Shown: positions 15,568 to 24,137, counted from the first letter of the stretch. The stretch: DNA of 35,495 nt from JAVBKV01 sp031553885 (GCA_031553885.1 JAVBKV010000057.1:1-35495); one strand, 5' to 3'. The notes: a model not told the origin generated them from the sequence alone. Numbers and translations are program-made.

Positions 15568-16836
15568 ATGAATATCTTACTCTTAGGCTCGGGTGGCCGG
15601 GAACATGCATTGGCCTGGAAAATAGCTCAAAGTGCAAAAACGGACCGGTTATTCATTGCTCCTGGAAATGCCGGAACTGCTCAGGTGGGAACAAATATTC
15701 CCATTGCGGCGACTGATTTTACAGCGTTGAAACAATTGGTACTGGAAGAAAAAATCGATATGGTCGTCGTTGGACCGGAAGATCCGCTGGTGAAAGGTGT
15801 TTATGATTATTTCAGGAACGATGCGGAGTTGAAATCCGTTCCGGTAATCGGGCCTTCGCGACAAGGAGCACAACTGGAAGGAAGTAAGAATTTTGCTAAG
15901 GCCTTCATGGTGAGGCACCGGATTCCTACGGCCGGTTATTTGAGCGTCGACAAAACCAACCTGCAGGAAGGAATTGTATTTCTTCATTCGCTGAAGCCGC
16001 CTTATGTGCTGAAAGCCGATGGGTTGGCTGCCGGAAAAGGGGTATTGATTATTGATAATCTGGCAGAGGCTGAAAAGGAATTAGGCGCCATGCTGAACGG
16101 AAGTTTCGGAAAGGCCAGTGAGAAGGTGGTTATCGAAGAGTTTCTTTCCGGAATCGAATGTTCTGTTTTTGTCATGACGGATGGGAAGTCATACAAAATA
16201 TTACCCGTAGCCAAGGATTATAAACGGATTGGTGAGGGAGATACCGGATTGAATACGGGAGGAATGGGAGCCGTATCGCCGGTCCCGTTTGCCGATGAGG
16301 CTTTTATGAAAAAGGTGGAGGAACGTATCGTTATTCCTACTGTCAGTGGATTGAAACAGGAATGTATCGACTATAAGGGATTCATTTTTATCGGATTGAT
16401 CAAGGTGAAGGGAGAGCCATACGTAATTGAATACAATTGCCGGATGGGTGACCCGGAGACAGAAGTCGTCATGTTACGGATTCAGTCTGACCTGGTAGAC
16501 TTGCTGGAAGGAGTTGCCTGCGAAAACCTGGAAGCAAAAGAACTGGTAATGGACGATCGTCATGCTGTGACGGTTATGCTGGTTTCCGGTGGGTATCCCG
16601 GTGACTATGAAAAAGGAAAGGTGATTTCCGGACTGGACCGGACGGAAGGAAGCATTGTCTTTCATGCAGGTACTTCGGAGAAAGACAGTTGTATCCTGAC
16701 GAACGGAGGCCGGGTTATTGCTGTCAGTTCGTATGGAGTAACCAAAGAAGAGGCTTTGAAGCAATCTTTTGCTAATGCCCGGATCATTGATTTTGAAGGG
16801 AAGTATTTTCGTTCGGATATTGGGTTTGATTTATAA
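15568..16836 (+). CDS. purD: Phosphoribosylamine-glycine ligase (GAR synthetase)
   Basis: This ATP-grasp enzyme joins glycine to phosphoribosylamine in step two of de novo purine synthesis. The 422-residue product starts MNILLLGSGGREHALAWKIA and contains VVGPEDPLVKGVYDYF, the ATP-grasp segment PYVLKADGLAAGKGVLI (about 146-162), the metal and ATP-binding YVIEYNCRMGDPETEVVM, and the C-terminal VSGGYPGDYEKG. Length is typical of stand-alone PurD. It is within the argB-to-membrane-protein run, with 28 bases before it and 6 bases after it. purM lies upstream in a separate unit. Confidence 0.98.
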   Translation: MNILLLGSGGREHALAWKIAQSAKTDRLFIAPGNAGTAQVGTNIPIAATDFTALKQLVLEEKIDMVVVGPEDPLVKGVYDYFRNDAELKSVPVIGPSRQGAQLEGSKNFAKAFMVRHRIPTAGYLSVDKTNLQEGIVFLHSLKPPYVLKADGLAAGKGVLIIDNLAEAEKELGAMLNGSFGKASEKVVIEEFLSGIECSVFVMTDGKSYKILPVAKDYKRIGEGDTGLNTGGMGAVSPVPFADEAFMKKVEERIVIPTVSGLKQECIDYKGFIFIGLIKVKGEPYVIEYNCRMGDPETEVVMLRIQSDLVDLLEGVACENLEAKELVMDDRHAVTVMLVSGGYPGDYEKGKVISGLDRTEGSIVFHAGTSEKDSCILTNGGRVIAVSSYGVTKEEALKQSFANARIIDFEGKYFRSDIGFDL

Positions 16837-16842
16837 ACCGGA

Positions 16843-17781
16843 ATGAGTGTAAGGAGTATACAGAAGTCTTTGATAGAAGGTCGGTTTACGGTTTTTGTAA
16901 GCATTTTGATCTTTCTTGTGTTGCGATTTGCCATAACTCCCGATCGTTGGAACGATGAGAAAATCTGGGGAACAACCCTGGTTCAGATAGGGGTATCCCT
17001 CGTCCTGCTACAGATAAACCATGTATTCACGGTGATTCGTAGCCGTACTTTTTTACCGGTACTTTTTTATTTATTGTTTACGGGGACCAATCCCTCGCTG
17101 TATAGCGAACTTACAGGAAGTATTGTAGCTTTCTGCGTTGTTTTATGTCTGATTTTTCTGTTTGCCTCTTATCAGGAACCACAATCCCAGATACAATCAC
17201 TCAATGTTTCACTGGTGCTGACTCTGGGAAGTTTTCTCTGGTCGCCGGTATTATTATTTTTTCCCTTGTTCTGGTATGGGTTCTACAGGTTCCGGAGTTT
17301 CAATGCACGCGTGTTTTTTGCCGGCCTGACAGGGATTTTTATAATATACCTGTTTGTTTTTGCCTGGAGTCTGTATCGGAATGATTGGACTGTTTTTTTA
17401 TCGAGATTGCCTCATTGGAACGAGATGTGGATTTCCGGAATACCTTCTTTGTGCCAGAAAGAGTGGATCATAGCCGGTTTTTTATTTATTCTTTATGTGG
17501 TATCCGGGACTAATTTGTTCTTGTCGGGAATTTCCGAAAAAATACGAACGGTTTCATTTTTGAGTTATCTGTATATCATTGTTTTTGTCGGATTTGTTTT
17601 CCTTCTTCTGCAAAGTGAATGGAAGGAAACCTGGGCATTGATTGTTTATGCTCCTCTATCCTTTGTTCTTGCTCATTTTTTTACATTATCAACGAAAAAA
17701 ATAACGGCTTACCTGTTGATCGTTTGTATGTTGTTTTTTTTAGGAATGTACGGTTGGTGGTATTTTTTTCCATGCGCGTAG
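16843..17781 (+). CDS. Multi-pass inner-membrane protein, function unknown
   Basis: I do not recognise a specific family. The 312-residue product is almost entirely hydrophobic, with about nine to ten transmembrane helices, for example FVSILIFLVLRFAI, FCVVLCLIFLFAS, FLWSPVLLFFPLFWYGF, FFAGLTGIFIIYLFVFAW and ITAYLLIVCMLFFLGMYGWW. The only polar parts are short loops. The position six bases after purD suggests cotranscription. A relation to DUF6427-type Bacteroidota membrane proteins is possible but was not demonstrated. The last 42 bases overlap the 3' end of mnmD on the opposite strand. Confidence 0.8.
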   Translation: MSVRSIQKSLIEGRFTVFVSILIFLVLRFAITPDRWNDEKIWGTTLVQIGVSLVLLQINHVFTVIRSRTFLPVLFYLLFTGTNPSLYSELTGSIVAFCVVLCLIFLFASYQEPQSQIQSLNVSLVLTLGSFLWSPVLLFFPLFWYGFYRFRSFNARVFFAGLTGIFIIYLFVFAWSLYRNDWTVFLSRLPHWNEMWISGIPSLCQKEWIIAGFLFILYVVSGTNLFLSGISEKIRTVSFLSYLYIIVFVGFVFLLLQSEWKETWALIVYAPLSFVLAHFFTLSTKKITAYLLIVCMLFFLGMYGWWYFFPCA

Positions 17782-18417
17782 CATTTGTCTTTTTCCGGGA
17801 GGTCCGGGTATCCGTTCCACCGAAAAGCCGGCCTGCAGCATCATCCTGCGGATATTGCCTTTAGCGCAATAGGTCGTTAAGATTCCATGATCATTCATGG
17901 AAGCATAAATGCGGTTGAATAGTTCCTGGGACCATACTCCCGGTTGCTTGTCCGGAGCAAAAGCATCGTAATAAACCACATCGTAAGGACCCGGATACTT
18001 GTAATCTGAAAAATCGGTTTTGATTTTATGCAGGGTAAAATAATCACTCAGGCGAACCGGAATTTCCCAATTGCAATCATGAATAGCAGTAAATAAGGAA
18101 GAATGGGATGGAGAAACGGCCGAGGGGTAATTCAGGCGCCCGGTAAAATCATCCGGTAAAGGATATTTTTCCAGGGAGGTGTAATGTACCTGTTTTCCTT
18201 GTGTTTCGGCTTCCAATGCTGTCAGGAATGCGTTTAACCCGGTCCCGAACCCTAATTCCAGTACCTGAATTGTTGTCGCTGAAATCTGCCGGAACCCGGC
18301 TTCCAAATAAACATGGACAGACTCCTGTATCGCTCCGTTGACCGAATGATAATGCTCATCCATTTCAGGCAGATAGAGCGTTTGTGAGCCGTCCGATGTT
18401 AACTGGATTTCCATCAA
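17740..18417 (-). CDS. mnmD: tRNA 5-methylaminomethyl-2-thiouridine methyltransferase MnmD
   Basis: The enzyme methylates the aminomethyl group of wobble uridine 34 in tRNAs for Lys, Glu and similar, using SAM. The 225-residue product matches the methyltransferase half of E. coli MnmC and lacks the FAD oxidase half. Motifs are DGSQTLYLPEMDEHYHS at the N-terminus, the SAM-binding ELGFGTGLNAFLTALEA, the catalytic VVYYDAFAPDKQPGVWSQEL, LTTYCAKGNIRRMMLQAG, and RIPGPPGKRQMLRAWK at the C-terminus. Its start overlaps the cysS stop by four bases, so both tRNA-related genes are translated from one transcript. Confidence 0.95.
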   Translation of the reverse strand: MMEIQLTSDGSQTLYLPEMDEHYHSVNGAIQESVHVYLEAGFRQISATTIQVLELGFGTGLNAFLTALEAETQGKQVHYTSLEKYPLPDDFTGRLNYPSAVSPSHSSLFTAIHDCNWEIPVRLSDYFTLHKIKTDFSDYKYPGPYDVVYYDAFAPDKQPGVWSQELFNRIYASMNDHGILTTYCAKGNIRRMMLQAGFSVERIPGPPGKRQMLRAWKKIPPTVHS

Positions 18418-19895
18418 TTACTCAGCTTCCACTCAAAGCCGTCCTTCGTGTCTTTGATTTCAAATCCTGCAGCTGTCAGTTCATTCCGGATTTTGTCTGA
18501 TGTACCCCAGTCCTTGTTTTGTTTGGCTTGCATGCGAATTTCGAGTAACATATCAACCGCTTTGGCAAAAGAATCATAGGAAGCATTCCCGTCTTTTAAT
18601 TCGTTTTTGATTCCCAGCAGATCAAAGAGAAAGGTCTGGAAAATCTGCCGGAGTCCTTCTGTATCTTCGGTAGAAAGTGTTGTTTGTCCGGCGATTGCCG
18701 AATTAATGATACGGGTCGCTTCAAAAAGGTGGGAAATAACGATCGGAGTATTCAGATCGTCGTCCATAGCTTCATAACACTTCTTTTTAAGTTCTATGAT
18801 ATTGTCTGAAGGCAGATTGCTGCTTCCGGCGACTAACCGATCGATATTCGTATAGGCTTCCATTAATCGGGAAAGCCCTTTTTCCGAGGCTTGCAGGGCT
18901 TCATTGCTGAAATCTACCGTGCTGCGGTAGTGTGCCTGTAAAATAAAGAAGCGTATAGTCATTGGCTGGTATGCCTGGGTCAGCATGGCATGTTTACCGG
19001 AGAAAAATTCCTCCAGTGTAATAAAATTTCCCAGTGATTTTCCCATTTTCTGTCCGTTAATGGTAATCATGTTGTTGTGCATCCAGTACCGGACTCCTTC
19101 GTGTCCGGTAGAAGCTACGCATTGGGCGATTTCACATTCATGGTGAGGAAAGATCAGGTCCATACCTCCTCCGTGAATATCGAAAACTTCCCCTAAGTAT
19201 TTTTTACTCATGGCCGTACATTCCAGGTGCCATCCCGGGAATCCGTTGCTCCAGGGCGAAGGCCAGCGCATAATGTGTTCCGGAGATGCTTTTTTCCAGA
19301 GTGCAAAATCGATGCTGTTGCGTTTTTCTTCTTGTCCCTCCAGCTCCCGGGTGGTATTCAGCATGTCTTCAATATTACGTCCGGATAATTTTCCGTAGTG
19401 ATAATCCCGGTTGTATTTTTCCACATCGAAATAAACAGAACCTTCGCTTTCGTAGGCATATCCTTTATCCAGAATTTCTTTAACCAGTTGAATCTGCTCG
19501 ATGATGTGTCCACTGGCATGCGGTTCGATGCTGGGGGGCAGTACATTCAATTCCTCCATGGCTTTGTGGTAGCGGTTTACATAAAACTGAACAATTTCCA
19601 TGGGTTCCAGTTGTTCCAGCCGCGCTTTTTTGGCAACTTTGTCTTCTCCGGAATCAGCATCATTTTCCAGGTGTCCCACATCGGTTATATTCCTTACGTA
19701 ACGTACTTTATAGCCGATATGAGTCAGGTAGCGGAATAAGATATCAAAGGTGATTGCCGGCCGGGCATGGCCTAAATGTGCGTCTCCGTAAACAGTGGGG
19801 CCACAGACATACAAGCCGACCAAAGGCGGATGCATGGGGTTGAAAACCTCTTTTTTCCGGGTGAGTGTATTGTAAATAGAAAGCTGCTGTTTCAT
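18414..19895 (-). CDS. cysS: Cysteinyl-tRNA synthetase
   Basis: This class I aminoacyl-tRNA synthetase charges tRNA-Cys in the cytoplasm. The 493-residue product has LYVCGPTVYGDAHLGHARPA, with the zinc ligand Cys31 and the HIGH-type signature HLGH (40-43). The other zinc ligands are in GWHLECTAMS and PHHECEIAQ. The KMSKS loop is KMGKSLGNF (283-291). A C-terminal DALR-type region follows. The start was set at MKQQLSIYNT; an in-frame ATG 57 bases upstream is near the promoter and adds a non-family sequence. It is the first gene of the cysS-mnmD unit. Confidence 0.98.
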   Translation of the reverse strand: MKQQLSIYNTLTRKKEVFNPMHPPLVGLYVCGPTVYGDAHLGHARPAITFDILFRYLTHIGYKVRYVRNITDVGHLENDADSGEDKVAKKARLEQLEPMEIVQFYVNRYHKAMEELNVLPPSIEPHASGHIIEQIQLVKEILDKGYAYESEGSVYFDVEKYNRDYHYGKLSGRNIEDMLNTTRELEGQEEKRNSIDFALWKKASPEHIMRWPSPWSNGFPGWHLECTAMSKKYLGEVFDIHGGGMDLIFPHHECEIAQCVASTGHEGVRYWMHNNMITINGQKMGKSLGNFITLEEFFSGKHAMLTQAYQPMTIRFFILQAHYRSTVDFSNEALQASEKGLSRLMEAYTNIDRLVAGSSNLPSDNIIELKKKCYEAMDDDLNTPIVISHLFEATRIINSAIAGQTTLSTEDTEGLRQIFQTFLFDLLGIKNELKDGNASYDSFAKAVDMLLEIRMQAKQNKDWGTSDKIRNELTAAGFEIKDTKDGFEWKLSN

Positions 19896-19925
19896 AAAAT
19901 GTACTGCTTTTTGGAATTGAAAGAG

Positions 19926-19933
19926 CAAAAGTA
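19926..19933 (-). promoter_or_regulatory. -7 element of cysS
   Basis: The - strand reads TACTTTTG, fitting TAnnTTTG, 30 bases before the cysS start codon. A possible TTTG is 16 bases further upstream, a little close. It supports the shorter cysS start. Confidence 0.5.
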
Positions 19934-19962
19934 CATATTTTTCCCGAAGCAAAAAAGCAGGA

Positions 19963-20859
19963 TCAGGAACTGGTGTTATTTTTTAAGAATTGATCAAAAA
20001 ACAGTCCCAGATCACATCCGTCCGTAATGCCTAATTTTTTACGGATTGAAACCTTCCTCATCCGGACGCTGCTGGATTGGATCTTCAGTATAAAAGCGAT
20101 TTCTCCGGTATCGAAACCGGCTTGTATCAGGCTGCAAAACTGAATGTCGTTAAAAGAAAGTTGTGGATGATTGTTTTGTAGCTTGATCAGCAGGTTGTCG
20201 TACAGCAGATTGATGAGTGAAAGAAACTCATTCCAATCGAAAGCAGATTGAGGATCTCCGTACATGATTTCATTCAGAAACAGGAGCAACTGTTCATTTT
20301 TATGATGTGGTATTGAATTCATCATGGCAATTTTCTTGGACAATTGCAGGTGCTGGAGTAAAATGTGATACAATTGCATACTCTTGTCAGAATATTCCGG
20401 ATTTTCTTGGGTCGAGTTTTGAAGGGATGAAATAGTTTGCTCCTTTTCCAGCAATTGGTTTTTAATTGTATTCGTTTGTCTCCGGAATAACCGGATTGTC
20501 AACGCCATAGTAAATACAATCCCGATTCCGGCCATTGTCAGGTATTCTTTTTCTTTAATTACTTTATTGTATTCATTCTTTGAGTTTAAATATTTTTCAG
20601 CAATTAATAGAATGGTATCGTTGGATATGTTTAGTTCATTGTTGGATTGAAGATCCTGGTTGTCAAACAGATCGGATATCAAGTGCTCGATTTCTTCTTC
20701 CTCTTGCTGGTCGATTTGAGACGGATTTCCTGATTGATTTTCTGATTGTTCTTCTTCTGATGAACTTTTTGCAGTCAAATGTGTTTTGAATAATTCCATG
20801 CAGGGTGAAAACAGTAAAATAAATAGAAAGGCAAAGCTGATAAGGATTTTGAATTTCAT
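19963..20859 (-). CDS. Membrane-anchored LuxR-like HTH regulator without TPR sensor
   Basis: The C-terminus (about 233-292) is a helix-turn-helix domain of the LuxR/GerE-like type found in Bacteroidota regulators: LSFNDIQFCSLIQAGFDTGE, then SSSVRMRKVSIRKKLGI. The rest is a signal-peptide-like or anchor segment (about 4-22), a strongly acidic Gln/Glu/Ser region (32-75), a transmembrane helix (about 106-126), and a coiled-coil (about 130-155). Related Bacteroidota proteins usually carry several TPR repeats before the membrane helix; here only about 80 exported residues stand in that place. It is presumed to sense something through the envelope and bind DNA, but target and signal are unknown. 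It faces away from the DUF3943 gene, with a 420-base gap. Confidence 0.8.
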   Translation of the reverse strand: MKFKILISFAFLFILLFSPCMELFKTHLTAKSSSEEEQSENQSGNPSQIDQQEEEEIEHLISDLFDNQDLQSNNELNISNDTILLIAEKYLNSKNEYNKVIKEKEYLTMAGIGIVFTMALTIRLFRRQTNTIKNQLLEKEQTISSLQNSTQENPEYSDKSMQLYHILLQHLQLSKKIAMMNSIPHHKNEQLLLFLNEIMYGDPQSAFDWNEFLSLINLLYDNLLIKLQNNHPQLSFNDIQFCSLIQAGFDTGEIAFILKIQSSSVRMRKVSIRKKLGITDGCDLGLFFDQFLKNNTSS

Positions 20860-20923
20860 AGGTATGATGTGAAATACTTAAGGTTGATGAAATTAAATGC
20901 ATGTATGTGTTTGTTTTATTTTG

Positions 20924-20931
20924 CAAAAATA
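20924..20931 (-). promoter_or_regulatory. Possible -7 element of the membrane HTH regulator
   Basis: The - strand reads TATTTTTG, matching TAnnTTTG, 64 bases before the start codon. The surroundings are very AT-rich, so chance matches are more likely here. Confidence 0.4.
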
Positions 20932-21187
20932 ATAATAATTTAATATAAAAATAATTCTAGTTGATATTTTTCTAATTTAATAATAGTTTTTTATTTGATG
21001 TGTGTTTTAATCTGATTCTTTTCTCTCTTTCTCCGAAACAATGATCTCTCATTGATACTCTTATGCTTGATGTACAGAGGCCGGAAAATACAGATCAGCA
21101 TCAGATGTAGCCGATTTTCAATAAAGATCTATTGATATAAAAGGTATTGTATGAGAAAAATAAGAACGAATAAGCCTGAAATCTGGT

Positions 21188-21220
21188 CCTGAATAATTAA
21201 AGCCCGGGTTTAATTTCAGG
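21188..21220. repeat. Imperfect inverted repeat (hairpin)
   Basis: CCTGAA and ATTAAA pair with TTTAAT and TTCAGG around a GCCCGGG centre, with a two-base bulge on the left arm. It lies 31 bases before the -7 element of the DUF3943 gene and has no T run after it. It could be an operator, or a transcript end from an unseen RNA. Confidence 0.5.
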
Positions 21221-21251
21221 AGAAAAGTCCGGAAGGTCGCGATAAAAAGAT

Positions 21252-21259
21252 TAATTTTG
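21252..21259 (+). promoter_or_regulatory. Possible -7 element of the DUF3943 gene
   Basis: TAATTTTG matches TAnnTTTG. It overlaps the GTG at 21259, which argues against that GTG as a start codon and favours the TTG at 21280. Confidence 0.45.
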
Positions 21260-21279
21260 TGAACTTATTTACTATTGAA

Positions 21280-22788
21280 TTGAAAATAAAAAGTTTCGAA
21301 GTTCCCTGGAAGAAACCGATAATTCTGATTTTCTGTTGTTTCTTTTTTGTCTGTCTTTCGGCTCAGAACGAGTCGGATGAGTCTTATTTCCAGTATCACC
21401 TGAATGATTCGGTTTTAGTCCTGCCCAGAAAACCGGTCAAAGCTGCAATCGAGGTAGTCGGATTGAACCTAGGTGTATGGGCATTTGATCGTTATGTCTC
21501 TCGCGGCAAGTTTGCCTACATCGGTTGGAATACGATGAAAAGCAATATCAGGCATGGATTTGTCTGGGATAATGATAAGTTTTCAACCAACTTGTTTGCT
21601 CACCCTTACCACGGGGGGCTGTATTTTAATGCAGCGCGTTCGAATGGGATGAATTTCTGGGAGTCCATTCCATATACGGTCGGCGGTAGTCTGATGTGGG
21701 AATTTTTCATGGAAAATGAGCCGCCTGCGATCAATGATTTTATGGCGACTTCTGTTGGAGGTATTTGTCTGGGTGAAGCGACTTTCCGTCTGTCAGACTT
21801 ACTGATCGATGACCGTTCTGCCGGATTTACCCGCTTTGGCCGGGAATTTTTGGTTACGCTGGTTTCTCCGATGCGCGGGCTGAACCGGATCATAAGTGGA
21901 GATGCATGGAAAGTCCGTACGTTTAAAGGACGGTCTTTTGAAAGTTTTCCTGCCCGGTTTTACGTTACGGCCGGATACCGGGGATTGGCAGAAGATTCGG
22001 AAATCAAAGATGAATTTGATAACGGTATGTACGTTGATCTCCGGTTGATTTATGGAGATCCCTGGGGGGGAGATAACAATAAGCCTTACGATTCGTTTAC
22101 TTTACGTACCACATTCAACTTGTTCTCCTACCAGCCACTTATCAGTAATGTGAATGCTATCGGACAGATCTGGGGAAAGGATATTCCGTTGAAAAGTAAT
22201 AAGTATGATATGCGTTGGGGTATTTTCCAGCATTTTGACTACTATGATTCCGATGCCAGGTGCAAGGGGGTGAAATTCAAGTCTTACCGGATTTCCGAAG
22301 CCGCCGCTTTCGGAGTCGGAGGTCTGTTCAGAGCAAATTTGTCTCATCGTCTGACTTTTGTCAGCTCGGTTTACCTCAATGCTATTCTGCTGGGAGGAAG
22401 TCTTACCGATTATTTTCAGGTCATCGACAGAGATTACAACATGGGAAGTGGCTACAGCTCAAAAATAAACGCCGGTCTTTTGATTGGTACAAAAATGGAA
22501 CTGAGCACCAATTTTGAAGACTACCGGTTGTATACCTGGAAAGGATATGATCCGGAAGTAGATCTTTCTCAATTGACACATGAGGAACAGCTATACCTCA
22601 ATGCTCAGGGAGATAAGGGTAAGGCTAAACTCACCGTATTGAATCTGAATTTTAATTACCGTTATAAAAAACGGTATACGTTTTCGGTTGAAACTTCTTA
22701 TTATTTTCGTGGCAGTACCTACAAGTATTTTCCGGATGTGAGTTATGAAATCATCGAAAGCAAAGTCGGAATGGGTTATCTGTTCTGA
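21280..22788 (+). CDS. DUF3943 outer-membrane-associated protein
   Basis: The product of about 502 residues belongs to the DUF3943 family of Bacteroidota exported proteins, function unknown. The family core is SNIRHGFVWDNDKFSTNLFA, then HPYHGGLYFNAARSNGMNFW, GGSLMWEFFMENEPPAINDF and TSVGGICLGEATFRLSDLL. The second half is rich in amphipathic strands (YVDLRLIYGDPWGG, TLRTTFNLFSYQ, YTFSVETSYYFRGS) and ends in VGMGYLF, typical of an outer-membrane barrel. No ATG exists before residue 80. The TTG at 21280 gives a good signal peptide (KIKSFEVPWKKPIILIF, ending LSAQ); the GTG at 21259 is the alternative. The 3' end overlaps the convergent GNAT gene by 13 bases. Confidence 0.85.
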   Translation: MKIKSFEVPWKKPIILIFCCFFFVCLSAQNESDESYFQYHLNDSVLVLPRKPVKAAIEVVGLNLGVWAFDRYVSRGKFAYIGWNTMKSNIRHGFVWDNDKFSTNLFAHPYHGGLYFNAARSNGMNFWESIPYTVGGSLMWEFFMENEPPAINDFMATSVGGICLGEATFRLSDLLIDDRSAGFTRFGREFLVTLVSPMRGLNRIISGDAWKVRTFKGRSFESFPARFYVTAGYRGLAEDSEIKDEFDNGMYVDLRLIYGDPWGGDNNKPYDSFTLRTTFNLFSYQPLISNVNAIGQIWGKDIPLKSNKYDMRWGIFQHFDYYDSDARCKGVKFKSYRISEAAAFGVGGLFRANLSHRLTFVSSVYLNAILLGGSLTDYFQVIDRDYNMGSGYSSKINAGLLIGTKMELSTNFEDYRLYTWKGYDPEVDLSQLTHEEQLYLNAQGDKGKAKLTVLNLNFNYRYKKRYTFSVETSYYFRGSTYKYFPDVSYEIIESKVGMGYLF

Positions 22789-23315
22789 CGTGTAGTGTTG
22801 TAAACGTATCTGTACAACTCTTTCACGATATTTTCAGTTTCTTCTCCGGTATAGGCTGCATTGCTCATCAGGTACATGTCCTGGGGTTGGCGTCCTGTTC
22901 CATACGAGGGTTGGACGTATGAAGTACGGATGATCCTGAATCCGGATCTTTCATAAAACCGGATTCGGGATACTGCTTGTGGGGTTTCCGGCGTTTCAAC
23001 TTCCAGTAGGGTCGGTTTCGATTTTTTCTCCAGCAAGAGGGAAAGGATTACCGAGCCGTAACCTTTTCCCCTGGAACCGGAGGCTACGGCAAAATGTTCG
23101 ATAAAACCGAATGAATCCAGATTCCAATAGGTGATAAATCCGACCAGTTGGTTGTTGTCCAGGACGATATATAATTCCATTTTGCCGGAAAGTATCAGTT
23201 CTGTAAATTCCTTCTCCGGCCTGCGTTCGTCGGTTGGAAATGCCGATAAATACAAAGCGATGACTTTCTGAAAATACTTGCTTTCCAATTCCTGGTAGGG
23301 GCCGGTTAGGTTCAT
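22776..23315 (-). CDS. GNAT family N-acetyltransferase
   Basis: The 179-residue cytoplasmic protein has the GNAT fold and probably transfers an acyl group from CoA to an amine. The acetyl-CoA pyrophosphate loop is SGSRGKGYGSVILSLLLE (motif A, R/Q-x-x-G-x-G). Strand 4 before it is FGFIEHFAVA, and the C-terminal RIRFYERSGFRIIRTSYVQP is the usual motif B. The substrate is unknown. Its start overlaps the stop of the SIMPL gene by four bases, so the two are in one operon; the functional link is not clear. Confidence 0.9.
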   Translation of the reverse strand: MNLTGPYQELESKYFQKVIALYLSAFPTDERRPEKEFTELILSGKMELYIVLDNNQLVGFITYWNLDSFGFIEHFAVASGSRGKGYGSVILSLLLEKKSKPTLLEVETPETPQAVSRIRFYERSGFRIIRTSYVQPSYGTGRQPQDMYLMSNAAYTGEETENIVKELYRYVYNTTRQNR

Positions 23316-24043
23316 GGTTGCAGAATTTCGAAACGAGCTTTGATCCTGTATCTCAACTTGATTTTCCGAATGGAAGAGTCCATGTCTCCGGAGTTATTAT
23401 TGATCTGCATACTGGTTTGACTGATAGCATTCGATACGGCATAAGGGCGGAATCCGCCCCAATCGTCTTCATCCAGTTCGATGACCTGCAGTAATTTTCC
23501 CGGCACGTTTCCTACACTTTCCAGCAGGTATCCTGCTTTTTCTTTGGCTGCTTTGATTGCTTCTATTTTAGTCTGTTTCCGGTATTCGGCTATTTTTTTA
23601 TTTTTCAGTTCGGAAATAGATACGTTCAGGAATCCTTCTTTAGGGCCCGGTAGTTCGGTCAGCACCCGGTTTAATTGACTGTAGTCAGTGAAAATGATTT
23701 CGTATTGTTTGCTTACCCTTGCATCTTTTTCCTGCTCCTCCTTCCACCAGTAATACCAATAACCCTGAGTAGACGCATTTTTCAGAATGATACTGTTTTT
23801 CGGCAATCCGATGCCGGAGAGAATGTCCATCAGTCTTTTCTCAACAGCCTCGAGTTTGACCGGTTGTTTTTTTTCTTCTTCATAACCGGAGATAACCACC
23901 ATCAGTCTCATTTCGTCCGGTTCGATTTCAATGTCGGCACTTCCGGTTACTTCAATGTAAGGGATCTCGTTATCCGGCTTGCTTTGCGCTTGTGCTACCG
24001 GAATTACCAAAAATAAAAACAGGATCGTCCACACATTCTTCAT
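23312..24043 (-). CDS. SIMPL domain (DUF541) exported protein
   Basis: The 243-residue product has a signal peptide (MKNVWTILFLFLVIPVAQA, cut near residue 19) and a SIMPL/DUF541 domain: YIEVTGSADIEIEPDEMRLM at the start, VEKRLMDILSGIGL, KQYEIIFTDYSQLNRVLTEL, and AIKAAKEKAGYLLESVGNVP. The C-terminal strand is IKLRYRIKARFEI. SIMPL proteins are periplasmic or surface proteins and have been linked to oxidative stress and envelope functions, without a known reaction. The ATG at 24043 was chosen because it starts directly at the signal peptide; an in-frame ATG 42 bases upstream adds a basic non-family extension. First gene of a two-gene operon with the GNAT protein. Confidence 0.88.
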   Translation of the reverse strand: MKNVWTILFLFLVIPVAQAQSKPDNEIPYIEVTGSADIEIEPDEMRLMVVISGYEEEKKQPVKLEAVEKRLMDILSGIGLPKNSIILKNASTQGYWYYWWKEEQEKDARVSKQYEIIFTDYSQLNRVLTELPGPKEGFLNVSISELKNKKIAEYRKQTKIEAIKAAKEKAGYLLESVGNVPGKLLQVIELDEDDWGGFRPYAVSNAISQTSMQINNNSGDMDSSIRKIKLRYRIKARFEILQP

Positions 24044-24129
24044 TCTTCTGCAACTTGTTTTTTTTAAGGTGTACATTCGTTTCATAATTTCTTTGTTTTA
24101 TTAAATGATTATTACGACTGTTTGCGATT

Positions 24130-24137
24130 CAAATGTA
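24130..24137 (-). promoter_or_regulatory. -7 element of the SIMPL-GNAT operon
   Basis: The - strand reads TACATTTG, matching TAnnTTTG. It lies 11 bases from the opposing element at 24149, so two promoters are back to back. Confidence 0.5.

Larger units (their letters stand above)
20860..21279. other. Intergenic region between divergent regulator and DUF3943 genes
   Basis: This 420-base gap is the longest gene-free stretch in the window. It holds a - strand -7 element (20924-20931), a very AT-rich part (about 20925-21000), an imperfect hairpin (21188-21220) and a + strand -7 element (21252-21259). I see no convincing open reading frame, RNA gene or repeat of known type in the rest. Confidence 0.6.
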
